Assembly: GCF_023101765.2 (NCBI RefSeq)
Contig: NC_064215.1
Coordinates: forward strand, 11,966,001-12,030,000
DNA from: Spodoptera frugiperda
Taxonomy: Eukaryota > Arthropoda > Insecta > Lepidoptera > Noctuidae
Direction of reading: 5' to 3'
DNA: 64,000 bases
The notes below the pieces were generated by a model that had not been told where the DNA came from, made no database searches, and was given only the letters and a program-made list of their open reading frames with translations. Both the position numbers and the translations under genes were made by a program. Of this stretch, positions 12,401 to 27,700 are shown piece by piece (within the stretch, counting starts at the first letter, position 1; each line of letters begins with the position of its first letter).

Positions 12401-13631
12401 TTTAAATGAGCATCCACCTTTTGTCCTATACAGGTCATTAAATTTTAATAACAACGCTAACCCATCAATCAAACCATAGCTTCTTTTGCGACATAATTGT
12501 AAAAATAAATGTTTTTGTTCCCCGGCACCTTTAATTCTGCCTAGCCCCTTTATAGGTATAAGGATGGAGTGAACAACTGGCGGTACTTGTTGAGTCACTC
12601 ATTCCGTCACTAAGCGACGCCGTTTGTCACAAAAAAACGGTATAATTACTTGATCTGCTTTCATTCAAGTAAACCGCTTTGCTCATATAAGGGGCATTAA
12701 TTAAACTATAGTAGTGTTTTAAAAAAAATAACTCTTTTTACCCCTCATCGGTCAAACGTTTGATCTGAAAATGGTCACTAAGAAAAATGTACCCTAGGAT
12801 CCAAATTATAGGATCGCAATTACCTTACGCGGTGAATACTATAGGTTTTTATGTTAATACTTAAAAAGGAGTTGAGAGAACATTTAGTGAAGTCAGCCGA
12901 CAATTTAAATAAATAAAATAATTATGTTGACTTTTATTTTTATAGGAGTAATTGACAATATCGTTTATTTTTTGTGTAACAAAGAACATAATTAGGACTA
13001 GAAAGAGTTAGTTAAGCTATTGCTCGTTTTGTAATTTTGTAACAAGTCACTTAAAACCTACAAATCTGGTGGAGTAATTAAAAAGTGTTGGTTATCAGAC
13101 CGCGTAACTCACTAATCAACTGATTGGAATTAGTTATAGCAATAGTTACAACGTAATTGTTTATTGAACGAGATTTGACAAACGTTTAAAATAATCGTCC
13201 TTGATCCATTTCTGTTATTTAATTGGAAAATAGAAACCAATCTAACCTAAAAGGTGAAACAACTATGAATATTAAACCTCTACTGTATAATACAAACTAA
13301 CTTGTAATCATTCGCAATTATTTTACATTGTATTACATGAGCGGCTTATTCCTACAAATCTTACAAAATTTCAAATTGAATTCTAATCAAAACTTAACGA
13401 TTTTCATAAAACTCTCATTTTACGACTGAAATCTAATCTAACTTGTATAGAATTAAAGATTATTAAGATTAGGCTATCTCAAGATTAGTAAATACTAAAT
13501 CTTTTTCCTCATCAACGACTAGTGAGAGCCCACTGCTAGATTATGGGGCTCCTTTACTATAATCTCTACACTCGGTAAGCGGGTTGGAGATTGGAGTTTA
13601 AAATGATACCAACCAGCAAATCTGTAAGCAC
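9441..13631. other. Unannotated AT-rich DNA
   Basis: Apart from the short repeat at 11166-11224 and a (TATG)n run near 10790, I see no gene, RNA or recognisable element. ORFs of 61-75 codons here have no supporting features. Confidence 0.5.
11166..11224 (+). repeat. Fragment of lepidopteran retroposon (CATCAGCC..GCTGGGC..GGCCTC type)
   Basis: TCATCAACGTCGTCATCAGCC, then AGTGCTGGGCGAGGACCTCTC, follow the well-known moth pattern of repeated CATCAT, a CCACTGCTGGGCATAGGCCTC-like core and a short tail. A sister fragment lies at 21722-21775. It is short and diverged, and the family class is uncertain. Confidence 0.5.
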
Positions 13632-13786
13632 CTTTTTTTGAGGGGGAAAATCATCCAATGATTTCTCCCGCCTTGGGCGAGGCGGGAGGGAGTGTCAGAC
13701 TCTTACTGATTAACCACCCCGTTCCTACTCCTGCTTTTCGAGCCAGAGCCCCGGTAACCGCTAGGTAGTCCGCAACTCCGAAATCT
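13632..13786 (+). repeat. Noctuid-type interspersed repeat, copy 2 (best preserved)
   Basis: It starts with GAGGGGGAAAATCATCCAATG, followed by a GC-rich inverted segment (TTCTCCCGCCTTGGG / CGAGGCGGGAGG) able to fold back on itself. Next come GTGTCAGACTCTTACTG, ACCACCCCGTTCCTACTCC, TTTTCGAGCCAGAGCCCCGG and CTAGGTAGTCCGCAACTCCG. This is the most complete of the four copies in the window. Confidence 0.8.
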
Positions 13787-13799
13787 GTAGGCACCTGCA

Positions 13800-16700
13800 G
13801 CGAGAGTAGGGGAGACCAAAAATGTATTTTACCCTGTCTTCAACACAAAGCTAAGATCTTACACTATAACCTAGGTATTCAGTAGTGTCCTTACCAGCAC
13901 AGTCCAGTTCCCACGCGGCCGTAATGCCACCTAATGGATACAAGCATCATAATCGTGGAACTTAAGGTTCGTGCTCACTAGCCGCCGGAGACGCGAAGGT
14001 TAAACGGAGAATATGCTTGCAGGCTTTTTCTGGAAGCTGTATCAAACTAATTCTATGTTATTGCAATGGTTTAACTCACTGTTCTAGTGATGAAATAGGC
14101 ATTAGGATATATCATATTAAAACCTTTTTAATTTGCTATTACAATTTCTAGGCCGCAAAACATTTTTTGTCTTAAAACAGTTTTGGGAAACATACTTTAA
14201 AGACTCAATCATAAAACAAATATACAGTGAGAGGTGTGTTGAAGTAAACTTCATTCTCTCTCTCACCTCTCTCTCTTCTTAGTAGCAAAGACAGTACACA
14301 AGCCTTTATATGATTTACCCAAGAACTAGTTAGGTACGATTCTCTATCCGATTCGTCTCCGGACAAACCCTACCGTGACACAAGTATACAACCTCCTTGC
14401 ACCAACAAAGAGTACCACGCAGTACTCATGTACCGATGTAGGTACACTACACATCGCGTGTGTGATTTACTTTCCGTTTCATACGAAGTGCTGCAGCAAT
14501 TTTACATTATTTTTAGTTTTATGCAATTGCTGGCTAGTTATGTGACATTATTGTAACAATTGTATCACGATATTGCGCATTTATGTTGTTGTTTTAAAGA
14601 ACAGAAATGGCTATATTGTTTGTTATGAATGTTATGTTAGGTTTAATTCAATTACTTCAAGTAGTAAGCAATTATCATATTATATCAAGGTAATAGTGCC
14701 TAACATGAAGTCTTTTATTCCGTCAGGAAGAGTAAAATCTACAGTACCCTTAGTATAAGAGCAAACTCATACCTATCACCTAGCCAGATCAATCACATTT
14801 GTGCCCGTACCAAAATTTACAGTTATAAGGTACCTTCACCTTACTTAATCGCCATATAAGCTTTAGGCCTACGTTCACTTAGTTCACACCATCTTTTTAA
14901 ATGCAGCTGCTAACCGTGAACGTCTTGCAAGCGACTCTGATAACAAATGCCTAACCGATCATCGGTACTTTGAAGATTTCATTCCAAAAATGTGACAATT
15001 CTATTATTTTTCGAAAAAAACGACGGCCCTTTATATCGACGTATGGACATAGGCAATAAATCGCGCGTACCGTTAGCAGCCGCGACACACAACCGAACAG
15101 ATAGACAGACATAGTACAACTTCATTCGGGCAAAATCGTGAGCGCTCGGAATCACTCGTCCCCGATGTTACATCGCGCGCCGTTTTCGGTGTCCTCTAGG
15201 GGTGTTCTTTTCATATTACTTTCAATTAAATAAATCACAACAAAAAATATATATTTTCATCTAAGCAATGTCAAAAAAAGTCTGGATCATTGGTCAAAAG
15301 TGCGTTAATCGGTTCAAGATGATTGCAAGAGATCCTATTCACAGATCTTTCCAAAATTTTCAATGACAGCAATCTAGTTTCTTTTTTCGATAAATACCAC
15401 CACCTATCCCTTCACAAAATAAAAACCCATAAACAGTATTACATTAACTTCCATGATGTAGAAAAAAAACCCTTTCAAAGTCACAAACACAATAATTATT
15501 TACCAGTTAAAATAAAAAAAGTGAAATACCATTTTCATACAAGTTAAAGTACATCCCTATCCACTGTCGCATTGATTGTCGTATTGGCTGAAGTTGGCGC
15601 CCTTGTTTATGTACGGGAAGGTATATTTTATTGGAATTTCGTGATGTATCTGCAATATTCGCATTTGTGTCGATTCTAGCCGCCTTCAAGGGAATGTCAA
15701 CGGATCACGATCAATTTTCTTTAATACTTTACTTAGATACTCCTTAATCCTAGTTTAGTTCAGCCTTTTATAGTGTGGTTAACTAACTTAAATGTTATGG
15801 GGAATGTTATTTTCCTTTCTCCATTAAAAATTGTTTGGTCATTACATTATTTCATTTTTTTATAAACTTTTGTGTATCAAAAATGGAATATAAATCATCC
15901 ATCAATTGAACCAAATTAACTCTAAGCAAAAAGACACAAAATTCATATTACTGTACACCGACTACCTAAATACTGTTATGATATATTAACACTATTATAT
16001 GATAAACCAAAGATCATTTAAAAAAATACCTTATCATATGGAACAAAAAAATCAATTTAGCTTGTAACTGTACCTGACAAACAATACTGAGAAATTATAA
16101 ACTTATTAAACGCTAAGTACCGATCGCCACTGTATTAAAATATTAATTTCACTCATCACAAATTAAAATTAATTATTTTATCTGTAGGTTGAACGTACAC
16201 GGAACGTTGTCATGCGATGGAGATGGTAATGGTAGAAGGGGATTTATTTATTATATGATACCATAGTATGGTTACTATTTTTACTTATAAGATTTTTTTG
16301 AGATTTCCTAATCTTTCTGAAAAGAAGATTTAGTTTTAAAGTTGTTAAAGCTAAAACTCAGAACTCTTTTCAAAAGTTAGGAAAACCTTTCATAGTTGAT
16401 AGCTCCACATATAGGTACTTATAATATCAAAAGACTTTGATATGAAAACATGTAGGTGGTATCACACAAGCACAAGTGGCTAAAAATTTACTAAATATCT
16501 CCTTCAACGGGCCTTGTCCGTATTCAACCTAAAGTCACCCATTTTTGTCATAAAATATACCTTCACAACTACCATAGACACAGGAGCTTAGAAAAATAAA
16601 AGAATATCATACACAGTCAAGTGTTGCCCAGTACGAGTCGTTCCTTAGTTCACATCATTAGCAGCAGTCGCCCTCAAGTAGCCTGCCGTGGAAATTTATA

Positions 16701-16909
16701 AATCATTAATTTACAATACGCTGGTCAGTTAACGATTATTAATTTTAATTAACTGTGAACGAAACTTTATGGTTTGCGGTTTAAGTTTGGAGAGGACAGC
16801 GGCGCGGTAAGCTGTAGCGATTTTATGATTGACTGAGTCTACATATTTACTTATGTAATATTGAAAAATATAAACACGTTTAGTTTCCATTATTTGATAA
16901 ATAAAAACT
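13800..16909. other. Unannotated DNA with a CpG-enriched patch at about 15020-15190
   Basis: I recognise no gene. From 15020 to 15190 CpG density rises (ATCGCGCGTACC, CAGCCGCGACAC, GAGCGCTCGG, CATCGCGCGCCG), which stands out from the AT-rich surroundings. It could be a regulatory islet. A CT/GA-rich stretch lies at about 14247-14280. Confidence 0.4.
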
Positions 16910-17122
16910 GAGACGGTCCCAAATATCGATTTCCACCACTCCGTTTTCATGAGCTCTTCTTTTTTGAAATCAAACAAAATTCTGAGGTAAATGTAATTTC
17001 CCTAAATCAATAAAATTGTCCTTTAAACATTCAAATTCCTCCGCCCCTGCTTACATTTTATACCAGCGCCCACGAGACGGTCCCAAATAACGATTTCTAC
17101 CATTCCGTTCGCATGACCTCTT
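16910..17122. repeat. Pair of 49-bp direct repeats, 164 bp apart
   Basis: The copies are at 16910-16958 and 17074-17122. Both begin GAGACGGTCCCAAATA and continue through CGATTTC and CATGA to CTCTT. They differ at 6 of 49 positions by eye. The interval between them is AT-rich and unrelated. This is an older local duplication or two fragments of one dispersed repeat. No coding function is evident. Confidence 0.75.
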
Positions 17123-17129
17123 GCGTCAG

Positions 17130-20100
17130 AGCTCTCTCTAATTACACTGTGGCAAAAATTCTGACATTACCTATCTTCACTCCTCATATGTACCACCAAC
17201 TAAACTTTACCGACCACCAAACTCCTATTATCTTCATTGTAAAGTTCATTTTTGTTTGATACAACAGCATTATTAAGATTGTAATAGATGTTGATATTTA
17301 ATTTGTCAATGTTATCGATGACAGCCTCATTATTTCTATTCCTTCTATTTGTCGAAAGTGTTTTGAGAATTGGAGTGGTGAAAGATGGTCTCGATTTTTT
17401 ATGGTTATTAATTACTGGCTTATAATTGTTGTTTTCGTTTCGATATATCACGAACTGAAACTTTATAATTGGCTAATATGAATTCAAGGTAATTAATGTT
17501 TGATGGTCTCTTAGAGCAAACAGATTGAGGAAATGTACATTTAGTGAAATTATAACGTGGAGAGCTCTCCGTGTGCTGTAACCGGCCGAGTCTAGACTGT
17601 AATCTGACAAGATGAAGTAATTATGCTCTCGTAAACATTTCTCTTCGGAATTTGAAGAAAGTTGTTCGCTACAAAGTAAACAAATTGGAAACGCACAATG
17701 AAGAATAAATTTAACAAAATATATAAAATTGAATTACGTGTCGAAATTCACGAGTTAATACGAAAAGTAAGTTTCTACGTATGTATGAATGGAAACATAA
17801 AGTTGAAAAACGAAGTCTTTGGAAAGAAGGTAACCTTTCAATCAAAAGGCGTTTCTCTAAATGTTGTGGTCGTTGAAGAGCTCAATTTTCTCACAAGATT
17901 TCTTTGACACGGTACAAATTCCGTTTCTCTGAAGCCTGTCACATGTCAGCTCTGGCATGTAGCCGACATAACTGTTTTGTTTCTATTGAGCATACAACTC
18001 GAACCTTTCCTCAACACTCGACGGCGAGTATGAATTCTATGGGCGCCATAACGTCTGCTATCTAAAACGAGCTATTTATTACGTGCGATTTCACGCTCGT
18101 TGCAATGCAGCTTTGTGAAATGCTATGAATTTGTAAAGATTTTCAAAATCATTCAAATCAATTCTGAACCATAAACATTGTATGTACGAGTGCGGTATTC
18201 AATTTTCAAATTTTCCATTATTACATAAATTATCTTTTTTAATACACGACACGGGCATTATTTATATAAACTTCATTTTAATCATAAACCATATTTATGG
18301 CTTAGGCCACCTCAACATCTTCAATAAACTATCTTTAAAATGTCATACACCTAGTTTGCATCGCCATTCCGCCATTCCACAATTACCCAACCTTCACAAA
18401 AGATTTACGCTAATAACAGTAACCGCATAGCGGTCGTCTCGGCGTCGTGTCGTTCCCACTAAACAGGCTCTTCGTAATAAGTAGCCATAACCCGGCGACT
18501 ACTACGCATACACGATAGAATTTTCATTTTACTACCACATCGTGTCGTCTCCGCGATGATTGATATTCGCAAATAATGGCCACACATTGTGCTGTCACTC
18601 TCAGATCATTGCTACACGCAGCCGACGACATTTATTGAATTATTGTGTTTTAGGTTATGATTGGGAAACTGTTGCGAATGGTGATGTCAGATTGTTTGAA
18701 ATATATTTAGTAAAGCTTCATATTTACACTTTATAATGAAAACCACTTATTTTAATACAGTCCACCCTCAATAATTCGAACTCATCGGCGTCAAACTCTC
18801 GAGAATTCATAGTTGTAGGGAGAAAGGGACAGAATGATTTCAGAGTTCAGTAAATTCTAAGACAAGTTCAAATTTCGAACCAATCGATAATTCGAAATAT
18901 TTATATTCGAGGGTCTGATAGCCCCTCGAATATTGAATTAACGAGAGTCGACCGTACCACCGTCATAAACGTCATTAAATCAAACTCACAAAATCATTCT
19001 TCATCTCCTTAAACATCGAATCACAGAAAAAAGTTCTACACGTCTACTACAAGACTCACAATACAGTTACAGAACCTGAACAACAACGAGCAATATTTTT
19101 CCTTGCACCTGAACTTACTACGGCTACTATCTACGCGTATTACACCACTTTTTTCCAGTCTCTCATTCACAACATTGAACTAATTAAATCGGAACAATGG
19201 ATGACGTCACTTTGCGCACGCGCCGCCGCCGCGTAAACTGGCGCAGTTAATTACGCGACGGTAGCAAGATCAAGGCTGAGCGGTTATGAGGATTACAAGG
19301 GATGAACTGAAGCGAATACTTGTATATGCTTGTAACATTAAGTATTTTTTAGTTCCACCTAGTATTAACGATGCGATGGTACAATATACATATCAACATA
19401 ATGGTAACAACTAATTAATTAAATTAAGCTAAGAAAAAAATTACACAATTAAGATTATGAAGTACATACATTATCAATAAAGTTCTATAATATAGAAAGC
19501 GGACTGGGTAATTAGTTCAATTATATCATTTCCTACATATTGATACACTGACCCTACAATTTAAAACACTGCATTATATTAAAATCGCTTCAGTTCATAC
19601 CTTAAAACGCACCCAACACTTGAGCAGCCCGTGAGAACTGGAGCGATAATGTTATTTTTTCACTTTTACCCGCGAACTGTCAAGAGTCAACTGTGACTTA
19701 CTGTGATACAATGTCACGGTCTGGTGAAGTTGTCATAACTATTGTTTCATCAACGCGACTAATAATTCAGGTCATTTTTTATTGTATTATATTGTTTTAT
19801 GCTTCACTTTTTGTTGTTATTGAGAGGGTTATAGTCTATCTATTTGTTGCGATGCATTTTCTTTGATAGGTTCTATCGTCGTACAATTTTATGTTATTTT
19901 AAATAAGTCTAAATGATAGTTAATATCAGTATTCATCACTCTACATGGAACTTTATACTATAGTATGTCATATACAACTTACATTTCGACTTTGTTGTAC
20001 AAAAGACCAAAAATATTCTAATCTCGTACCAAAGGACCAGAAAATCACAAAAATATCTACAAACAAAAACAAACCTAAAATAGAAGGCAATAGATCACGT

Positions 20101-21720
20101 AACAGATTTGCGTGATCTAATTACTTTAAAATGTAATTTCGCGTAATAACCGACGTCTTCACCTCGCACTGTTGTTGCGAAATTAAATAATATCACTCGT
20201 GGCAGGTCACGTGTTTGTGGCCATTGTTATATACGACACGATTTTCAATACAAACTGATAAGTCTCCATCAAAATTAAACAAATTTTAAACATAGGTTTA
20301 CCAAAATAGTGGTTTTCTCCCGTGAACCAGTTGAGAAACGCTCTACAAGTTACAAGTCACAACGGGACTCTTATTCATGAGCAGCGTTCCCAGACGCGGT
20401 GATTCGCATAGTCAACCACCTTTTTTGACTTTAGTAGTGAAAACCATATTTTATGATAAAATATTGACTAGAGTTTCAAAAGGATATAAAATACAAATAT
20501 TTCTACATAATTTATAGCACATCTTAAACATCGTAGTAAAATGAAAACAAACAAAACAACGTTAGTATTAAAGTTGAACTTTAGAGTACATAAATAACTA
20601 AGACATGTGGTGCAAGGAATCACAATTATTATGTTTAAAGCAACGATGTTATTGCCACGTTCGAACCGATTCACTTTGAACTCTGACGGTTGCAAAATGG
20701 CGGCACAGAATCCCACGTTGGGTCTCAATTTGAAGTGTTTGTCAATCTGTCAATTATAGCAAATATATTTCTGTATAATTAAGTTGTGGGTAAAAGGACC
20801 AGAATTCTGATATCTCTTTTGGATATGGAGAAATCGTGATCACCGAAAACATGTTCATTACAAACCAAATAATCAAATACTAATCCGTAAACTAAACATA
20901 GTTTCTTTCGAAACAAACGTTTAACCTCGAAACAACCCATATCACACCTTCGTTAACGAACGGACAAACTTAATCACGGATTTAACTATTGGTAATGTAA
21001 ACATCACTGTTTTACACTAACAATATTATCCTATATCGACAAACAATAACATTCGAATACCAACTCTATTTGTATTGGTGTAACGTGCAAACAAAACGCA
21101 TGGTTAAATTAGTAATGCATTGGGCTGAAGGAATTAAGTAAGAAAATATTTCGACATTTCAACGGGTTCGAAAAAACCAATTTACATTTTCATGTTGTAA
21201 CAAATCTCTTGGATCTTAGTGTGATTGTAATAGTGTCTATAATGGCTTGTTTTTCAGTTTGATTGTTTGTTAATGTGTTGGGAAATGGTTGTATTGATTC
21301 ATTGGTGTTCACAAGTGGTAATGAGGTCTAATGAGGTATGCGGGACGCGTGATTGGTCGTTATGATTAGAGGCTAGGATTTAGGAAGCTTTGTAAAGTAA
21401 ACTTTGAGAAAAAAACTCGTTAAATAGGACATCATACGATAACCAAGCCAGTTTTTTTATGAAGAATAAATAATTCGTGTATATTTGCTTCCATTGAATT
21501 TAAGTGTAGTGTGAACATTTTATAACAATTAAAATATTATATAATGCAAAAAATTCAGTCGTAGTTGTGTAATGTTCTAAGAAAATCTTACTTTTTATAC
21601 AAGATCATTATTATTATATCTCTATGATATACTACACAAACATAAACATTGATTACTTTTTATACCTATTTACATTCCTTAATAAACAGATTTACAAACA
21701 AAACTTCATCAACTAGGTAC
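17130..21720. other. Unannotated AT-rich DNA with a GC-rich islet at about 19200-19260
   Basis: No gene is recognised. The islet starts with a full CRE octamer TGACGTCA (19202-19209) followed by CGCACGCGCCGCCGCCGCG and further CpGs. ORFs of 69-86 codons (17698-17907, 18182-18430, 20468-20728) show no domain or splice support. Confidence 0.4.
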
Positions 21721-21721
21721 T

Positions 21722-21775
21722 TCATCATTATCAACTAATTTTGCACACACTGCTGGTCATAGGCCTCTCCAGTAG
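21722..21775 (+). repeat. Fragment of lepidopteran retroposon, sister of 11166-11224
   Basis: It reads TCATCATTATCAACTAATTT and then CACTGCTGGTCATAGGCCTC. This fits the moth TCATCATCATCA..CCACTGCTGGACATAGGCCTC pattern. It is a short fragment only. Confidence 0.55.
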
Positions 21776-21779
21776 AAAA

Positions 21780-24700
21780 TCATTGACCTCCATCTCTACC
21801 AACTACTATAAACATCTAAATCAATCATTTCCCCTATCTATTCATATAAACATTACGTCTCAATCATATCATAAAACAACACATCTTGATCCTTTTTTTT
21901 AAATTAAGTTTCACTACGCCCACACCCTCAAAAAACAGATATCAAACATTAAGACCCACTCGGTTAATCCCCGAACCACAGCACTATGTTAAGTGGCCAC
22001 TAACTGCGCATGCGCGCGTAATTGGTACACACTAACGTGTTTTACTAACGAGTATACTAACTCTATTTGTTTTGAGCCAGTGGTAGAGAGGTCTTTTGGT
22101 AATAGAGAGTTCAATATTTTTGGGTGTTTTTTTGAAAATTTTAATTACATTGTGATGTATTGCATTAATTAATATTAGTATAGTAATGAAATGTAGGTCT
22201 TATTGTCAAATACACTGAGATTAAAATAAAGATTATTGTATAAATGTAAATTGGCACCTTTTTCACAAATAAGCATACACTTTAATATGCGTAATCGTGA
22301 ATGAAATTACTCTAATGTTATCACAATTCAAAGAAAATAGCAACAAACATATTTACAATAAATAGCTTCGTAATACGGAAAATATATGACGTCAGCATAC
22401 TAAGAAAAACTCGACTCATAGCAATTATGACGCAATTACATAACACGTATGTTATAAAGACGTAACTAATATCAAAATTATTTAAAAACCTATGACGCAA
22501 AATGTTGAACCATTCACTCAAAGTCCAAAAAAAAAACACCGTTACTGTTACTTTTTGCAACAAATATATGTAAGATATTTGATACGTGCTAATCTAAAAA
22601 AGAACTGTCTTAGAAAACTTTGGAGCGATAGCAAAAGCATTCATCTTATAGCAAATGAACCCTTCGTAAGAAATAGCGTGATATCGTATCAAAACGATCG
22701 CGTGTACCGACAGCATAACAGCGAATAAAATATCACGCTATGAAATTTAATTTGTGACCAATAATTGTCCATTTCGTGATCACTGTGTGTTTTCTTGATT
22801 GCCGCGTGATTTTGACTTGAATCGATTCATCGATGTTTGAATTCGTAATCGGTTACAAAATCGATCGTATATTTATAAATGTCATGGATTTTACGCTTTA
22901 TTGTATGAATAATTGAACTATGAAATGGTTCGATGATAGCTCTATTTTATTTTGAGGCGTGTGCTAATTTTTGTTTGATTGTTATGTTTGTTTTTGTAGA
23001 ACAGCTTTCAAGTATGTGTTCTTAGTTTTTATTTAAAATAATATTCCTTAAATGACATCATCGTTATAAAATTGATGAATTGTTAGTTACTTCTTTCATA
23101 TCGTTTTACCAAACATCACGGTTTGATCTACAAAGAAAAAGGCTTATTTTCAGTAATTCTAAGACATTTTTATCTACATGTTGTTCTCATTTATTGCGCT
23201 CCACCACAGCGGTTTTATTGTATATTTATGAAAGATCCATTAACCATTAACACTCGGTATAACTAACAGTACCTTACGATGGACATAAACTACGTTTGGG
23301 TTAAAAGTTCACATAACCAGGCGTGGCAAGTGTTAGCCGGGCCATTCTGAGAACACACCCGGTTAGTTATTGTCCCATTATTTTGTTCATCGAAGCAATA
23401 ATATAAACACTGACTAAAATAGAACTCCATATTTATTTTAATTGAGGGACGTGGTGATCATTAAAATCTGTATTGTAGGAATATTTTATTTACCAACGCT
23501 ATCATGATAAACCCAAGAAGTATCTAGACATCCTTAGAGTGATTACAATAGAAATTCAAATTCAAAATCATCACCTATATCAATTATATCTTTGCCTGAA
23601 ACATCCCTATGCTGAACAGTAGCACTCACGAGCACTTCACTAATAAAGCAGTTTATTTTTTATTAATGTCACTTCAATGTAAAAGAAAACTAAATCAACA
23701 GTATATTTTTATTTACAAAATAACGACCCACTCACTACTCATCTTATAACAAAGAGAGGTGACAATAAAAACATCAGTAGTCATAATGTATTGTAGCAAT
23801 AAAAGCGATGTAAAGCTACCGCTGTTCTGCTGTCGGTACATCGCAATTACAGATCGTTCTACATAACGAAGCGCGTCAATCGCTTTATGAGATTCCCACG
23901 ACTTACGCTGAGTATTCACATGTGAGATGCGCCTTATTTTTCGAATTAAACATGTCTTACTTATAAGCCCTTATACCTAGTACCAAAAGGACCACTTTTT
24001 CTGGTCCTTAGTTCCAAAGACTTGTAACGAATCACTTTAAAAAATATTTAAAGCTTCATACTTCTTTATAAGGCAATTATTATTGCGTACAATATACATG
24101 TTATTAAAATAAAATCAAACATAACCATGTACTTAAATGTTCAACAAGTAATATAAAATTAAACTAAGCTAATCTCATTAGGTCATACACTAACCTTTGT
24201 ATTTAAACTCAATAATTATATAACAAAACCATGTTTACATAACCTCGATTACTGCTTACCCACATATCGAGCACATTAATCTCATCCAACCTTTCGTGTG
24301 TGAAATTTTGTATCGTATCACACTTGAGGAAGATTAAACTGATTGTATTAAAACAATAAGTTGGTGTTTGTTTTTTTAAATGAGGGGCGTGGCCGGGGCA
24401 GATTTTCTAATAGATTTAACCTTTGTTTTTTAGTTGAGTAAGTTTTACGATGATCTGTTTACGATAAAAGTGTAACAGAGAATGAGTTTAATCGATTATT
24501 CGGACACAATAAATATGCTCATAAAACACGGGGAGATACGATCATTGATTTTGAAAATGCCTCATAAACTGTACTGATTCTTATGCAACTTGTAACATAT
24601 TATAAAATATACTAAACTATAAAATAAATAGTATAGGAAAACCTATATATATTTTGTAAAATATTGTAACAAAATGGTTTTTAAATAATGTAAAACCCAT

Positions 24701-27700
24701 TCTAACGCGTAAACGATTAAGTAAACAAACGCAAATGTTAGCCCAAATTCTCAGCCAACACGGAAGAGTCGAAATAACACACAATTGACTTTCATGTGAG
24801 TCTGTAAAAGTGCTAACAAAATGTCGGAACAACTTGTAATATCACCCGCTAAATGCTCTGTAGGGTGCCACTGCTTTAGGTAATAGTGAGACACGATCCA
24901 ATACATGAATACATGTTTATTTAAATAAGAAACATATCTGGGTTAAAAATATGAATAGCTAGACAGAAATGTGGTGTTTGTATGTTTTTGCCACTGTCTC
25001 ACTCACACGTAAAAATATAAATATTAATTTATTGCAAATATTTCCTCTATCTCTAGTTCTAAAATTTATAAATATTGAAAACTTTATCGACTATGACAGA
25101 GCATAATACAATTCAAAGTCGTTAGAAACTGTGCCATGGCATAAATCATAAATAATTGTGACACTTTATTAATAAAAATGTCTTAAAATTAATTCATTTT
25201 CTTTATAAAATTAACATTTACAATTTGAATTTGTTTGCCGTTTAGCAACTGTTTTGGAAATAAAAACAACGGTACAAAGTAAAAAAACTAAATGTTTACA
25301 TAGTAGAACAATTTTCTTCAAAAACTACGTAATTGATGTAAAAAATGTATACAAATCTTGTAATTACACACCAATTACATGTATTTGCATAATGATTAGT
25401 GCTCAGTGTGTCTTTAATTACACTCTGTAACAAACTGATACATTTAAGTCCTTCACAAATACCTTGAGAACAGTTTTATCGAAGTTTTAATACGTGGTCG
25501 CGATTAAAATTAATATTTATTGTTATAAATGTCGGGTCAAATCAATGCAATAGATTGTATGGAGTTATTATAACTACGTAGCTATTATGAATAATAATTT
25601 TACGAAGGTAGCTACATTAAAACATCTTGATATACACTTGAATGTTCAAACATTGTGGAACTGGTTTGTGGATCTTTCAAAGTCAAAGTAATTACGTCAC
25701 ATTACACAGTAATTATCTACAATTTATTTTTGTGTACCTTTAACTTGCAAATGATAAGTTTATGTAGGATCGTAGGTATAATTACTTATCGATACAGTAT
25801 GAACTTAAAAAAATAAATTATTTTATCAATATTAATTTGGTTTTCGTATAAAAATGAACATAACATTATAGAGATACAAAAAAATGGATCCACTTAATCT
25901 AAAAGAATCTCTTATATGTAAATAATACGAGTAAATAAATCTAATCGCAAATACTACCGAATTTGGAGCTCAATACTGTAACTAAAAGAAACGCAATAAA
26001 ATTGTAACAAAAAATGTCCACAATCTACTTAAATCATGGTGTACCTGTTAACCCTGTGCGTGCGTGCGTGGAAGCAGCCTAACAAAACCCGCTAATTCGT
26101 CCTCTATCAATCCGTCCGTCATCTGAACGTGCTAATTTGGAAACTCTGCGACTTTCGCCACACTCTGTTTGTGCGATCATTATCGAGAATAGTACGACAC
26201 ATAAATAGTGAGTGTGTTGTATTGATTCATCATCAAATTTGTGTACGTTTCTTGTTAACGGGGACAAAATGTGATTTTTGTAACATTTTTGTGATTCTGT
26301 TTATTTGGTGTTCGGTTTTGTTTAAATTTTGTGGTGAAAGGGACAGTTTACTCTATTGCTTTTCATCTTAAGTCAAAATCTAGAGTTAGAATATGCCTTT
26401 TTTCTACAAAATCGATTCACTACAGGTTAATTATGACTTTAGTCACAATAAAACACGACAATACCTAACAAACCACATAAAATTAAGCCAACCCTACCGA
26501 CGACACACGATGAGCTTAGAACAAGTTCAGGCAACACTACGCTCCGTGCTTACCCACTTTCATGCCACCCATTACACACAGGACATGCCACCACACGTCT
26601 GGTCTATTAACGCAGTCATAACTTGAAAACATCTTTTGTACTAGGATTTTTGTGCTAACCGTATTTGAATGCGCTCGCGCATTGTGAGTGTGTATTAACA
26701 CAGCACTTAAGCTGTTAGAGCCTCGGTAATAGCGTAGTGTGGGTGTCCATCTCACTATTATTGTACCACTCGGTATATTTGCTTTTTTAATAATTGGTTC
26801 GGTTTAATTCTATTCGAAGTTCTTAGTATATCATTTCTATACGCGTGTTTATTTTTTTTTTATACAAGTAATTATTATTATTCTCTTCATTATGGGAAAA
26901 GATATTAAACAAAAGCTATAAAAAAAACTAAATACCATGTTTTAAATTGTCCCATTCCCTTTCAAAACAGATTAGTAACCAAATATTGTAACAATAGATC
27001 TATGAATGGACATTGGACATCCCTATCTGTTACCCAAGAAAACAACAAAAAACTACCGTTTTAATCCCGTCATTGCTACCTCAACCACAAAGTGGCAAGT
27101 TGTAAATCAATCGCCGGTCTCAAGGGACTTAAGTCGATAATAGTAGAAATAAGTCATTGTCTAAAGTGACCACCCCCCGAGCGAGAGAGGGTTATACGGG
27201 ATACATATTTTTTGCAATTTCTAGGACAATCTATTTACTTAAGTGATTACATTGACTTTTCTAAGGCTTAAGAAAATAACATGTTGTTTTGAAGGCGACG
27301 TCTTTTTTTGTTTTAAAGATTTGTCATTTTTAAATATTGTGTTCTGTTTTGCAGGTATGTTCTCCGTCTCCGTTCATGAACAATACGGTAAGACATTAAT
27401 AAAAACTGTTTCATTAATTATATTATTTACCAACTCAACAGTAATTTACGAAGGTTAAGTAAATGAGGTTGTTATTCCTCTGTAGGTGCATTAACTCAAA
27501 CAATATTAAGCAGACGCGATTATTTAGTGTACAGCTTCATAAAAAAGACATCAAACTTTATGCTCAACACATTACTCATTCTACACATTCTGCAAATGAA
27601 ATATCTACCTACGCAGGCTCGCTCTAGCGGAGCATAGTTTTTATTAATAGCAATAGCACTAATTTCATTTTAAATTCCCTTTAAAACAGTTATTAGCTGA

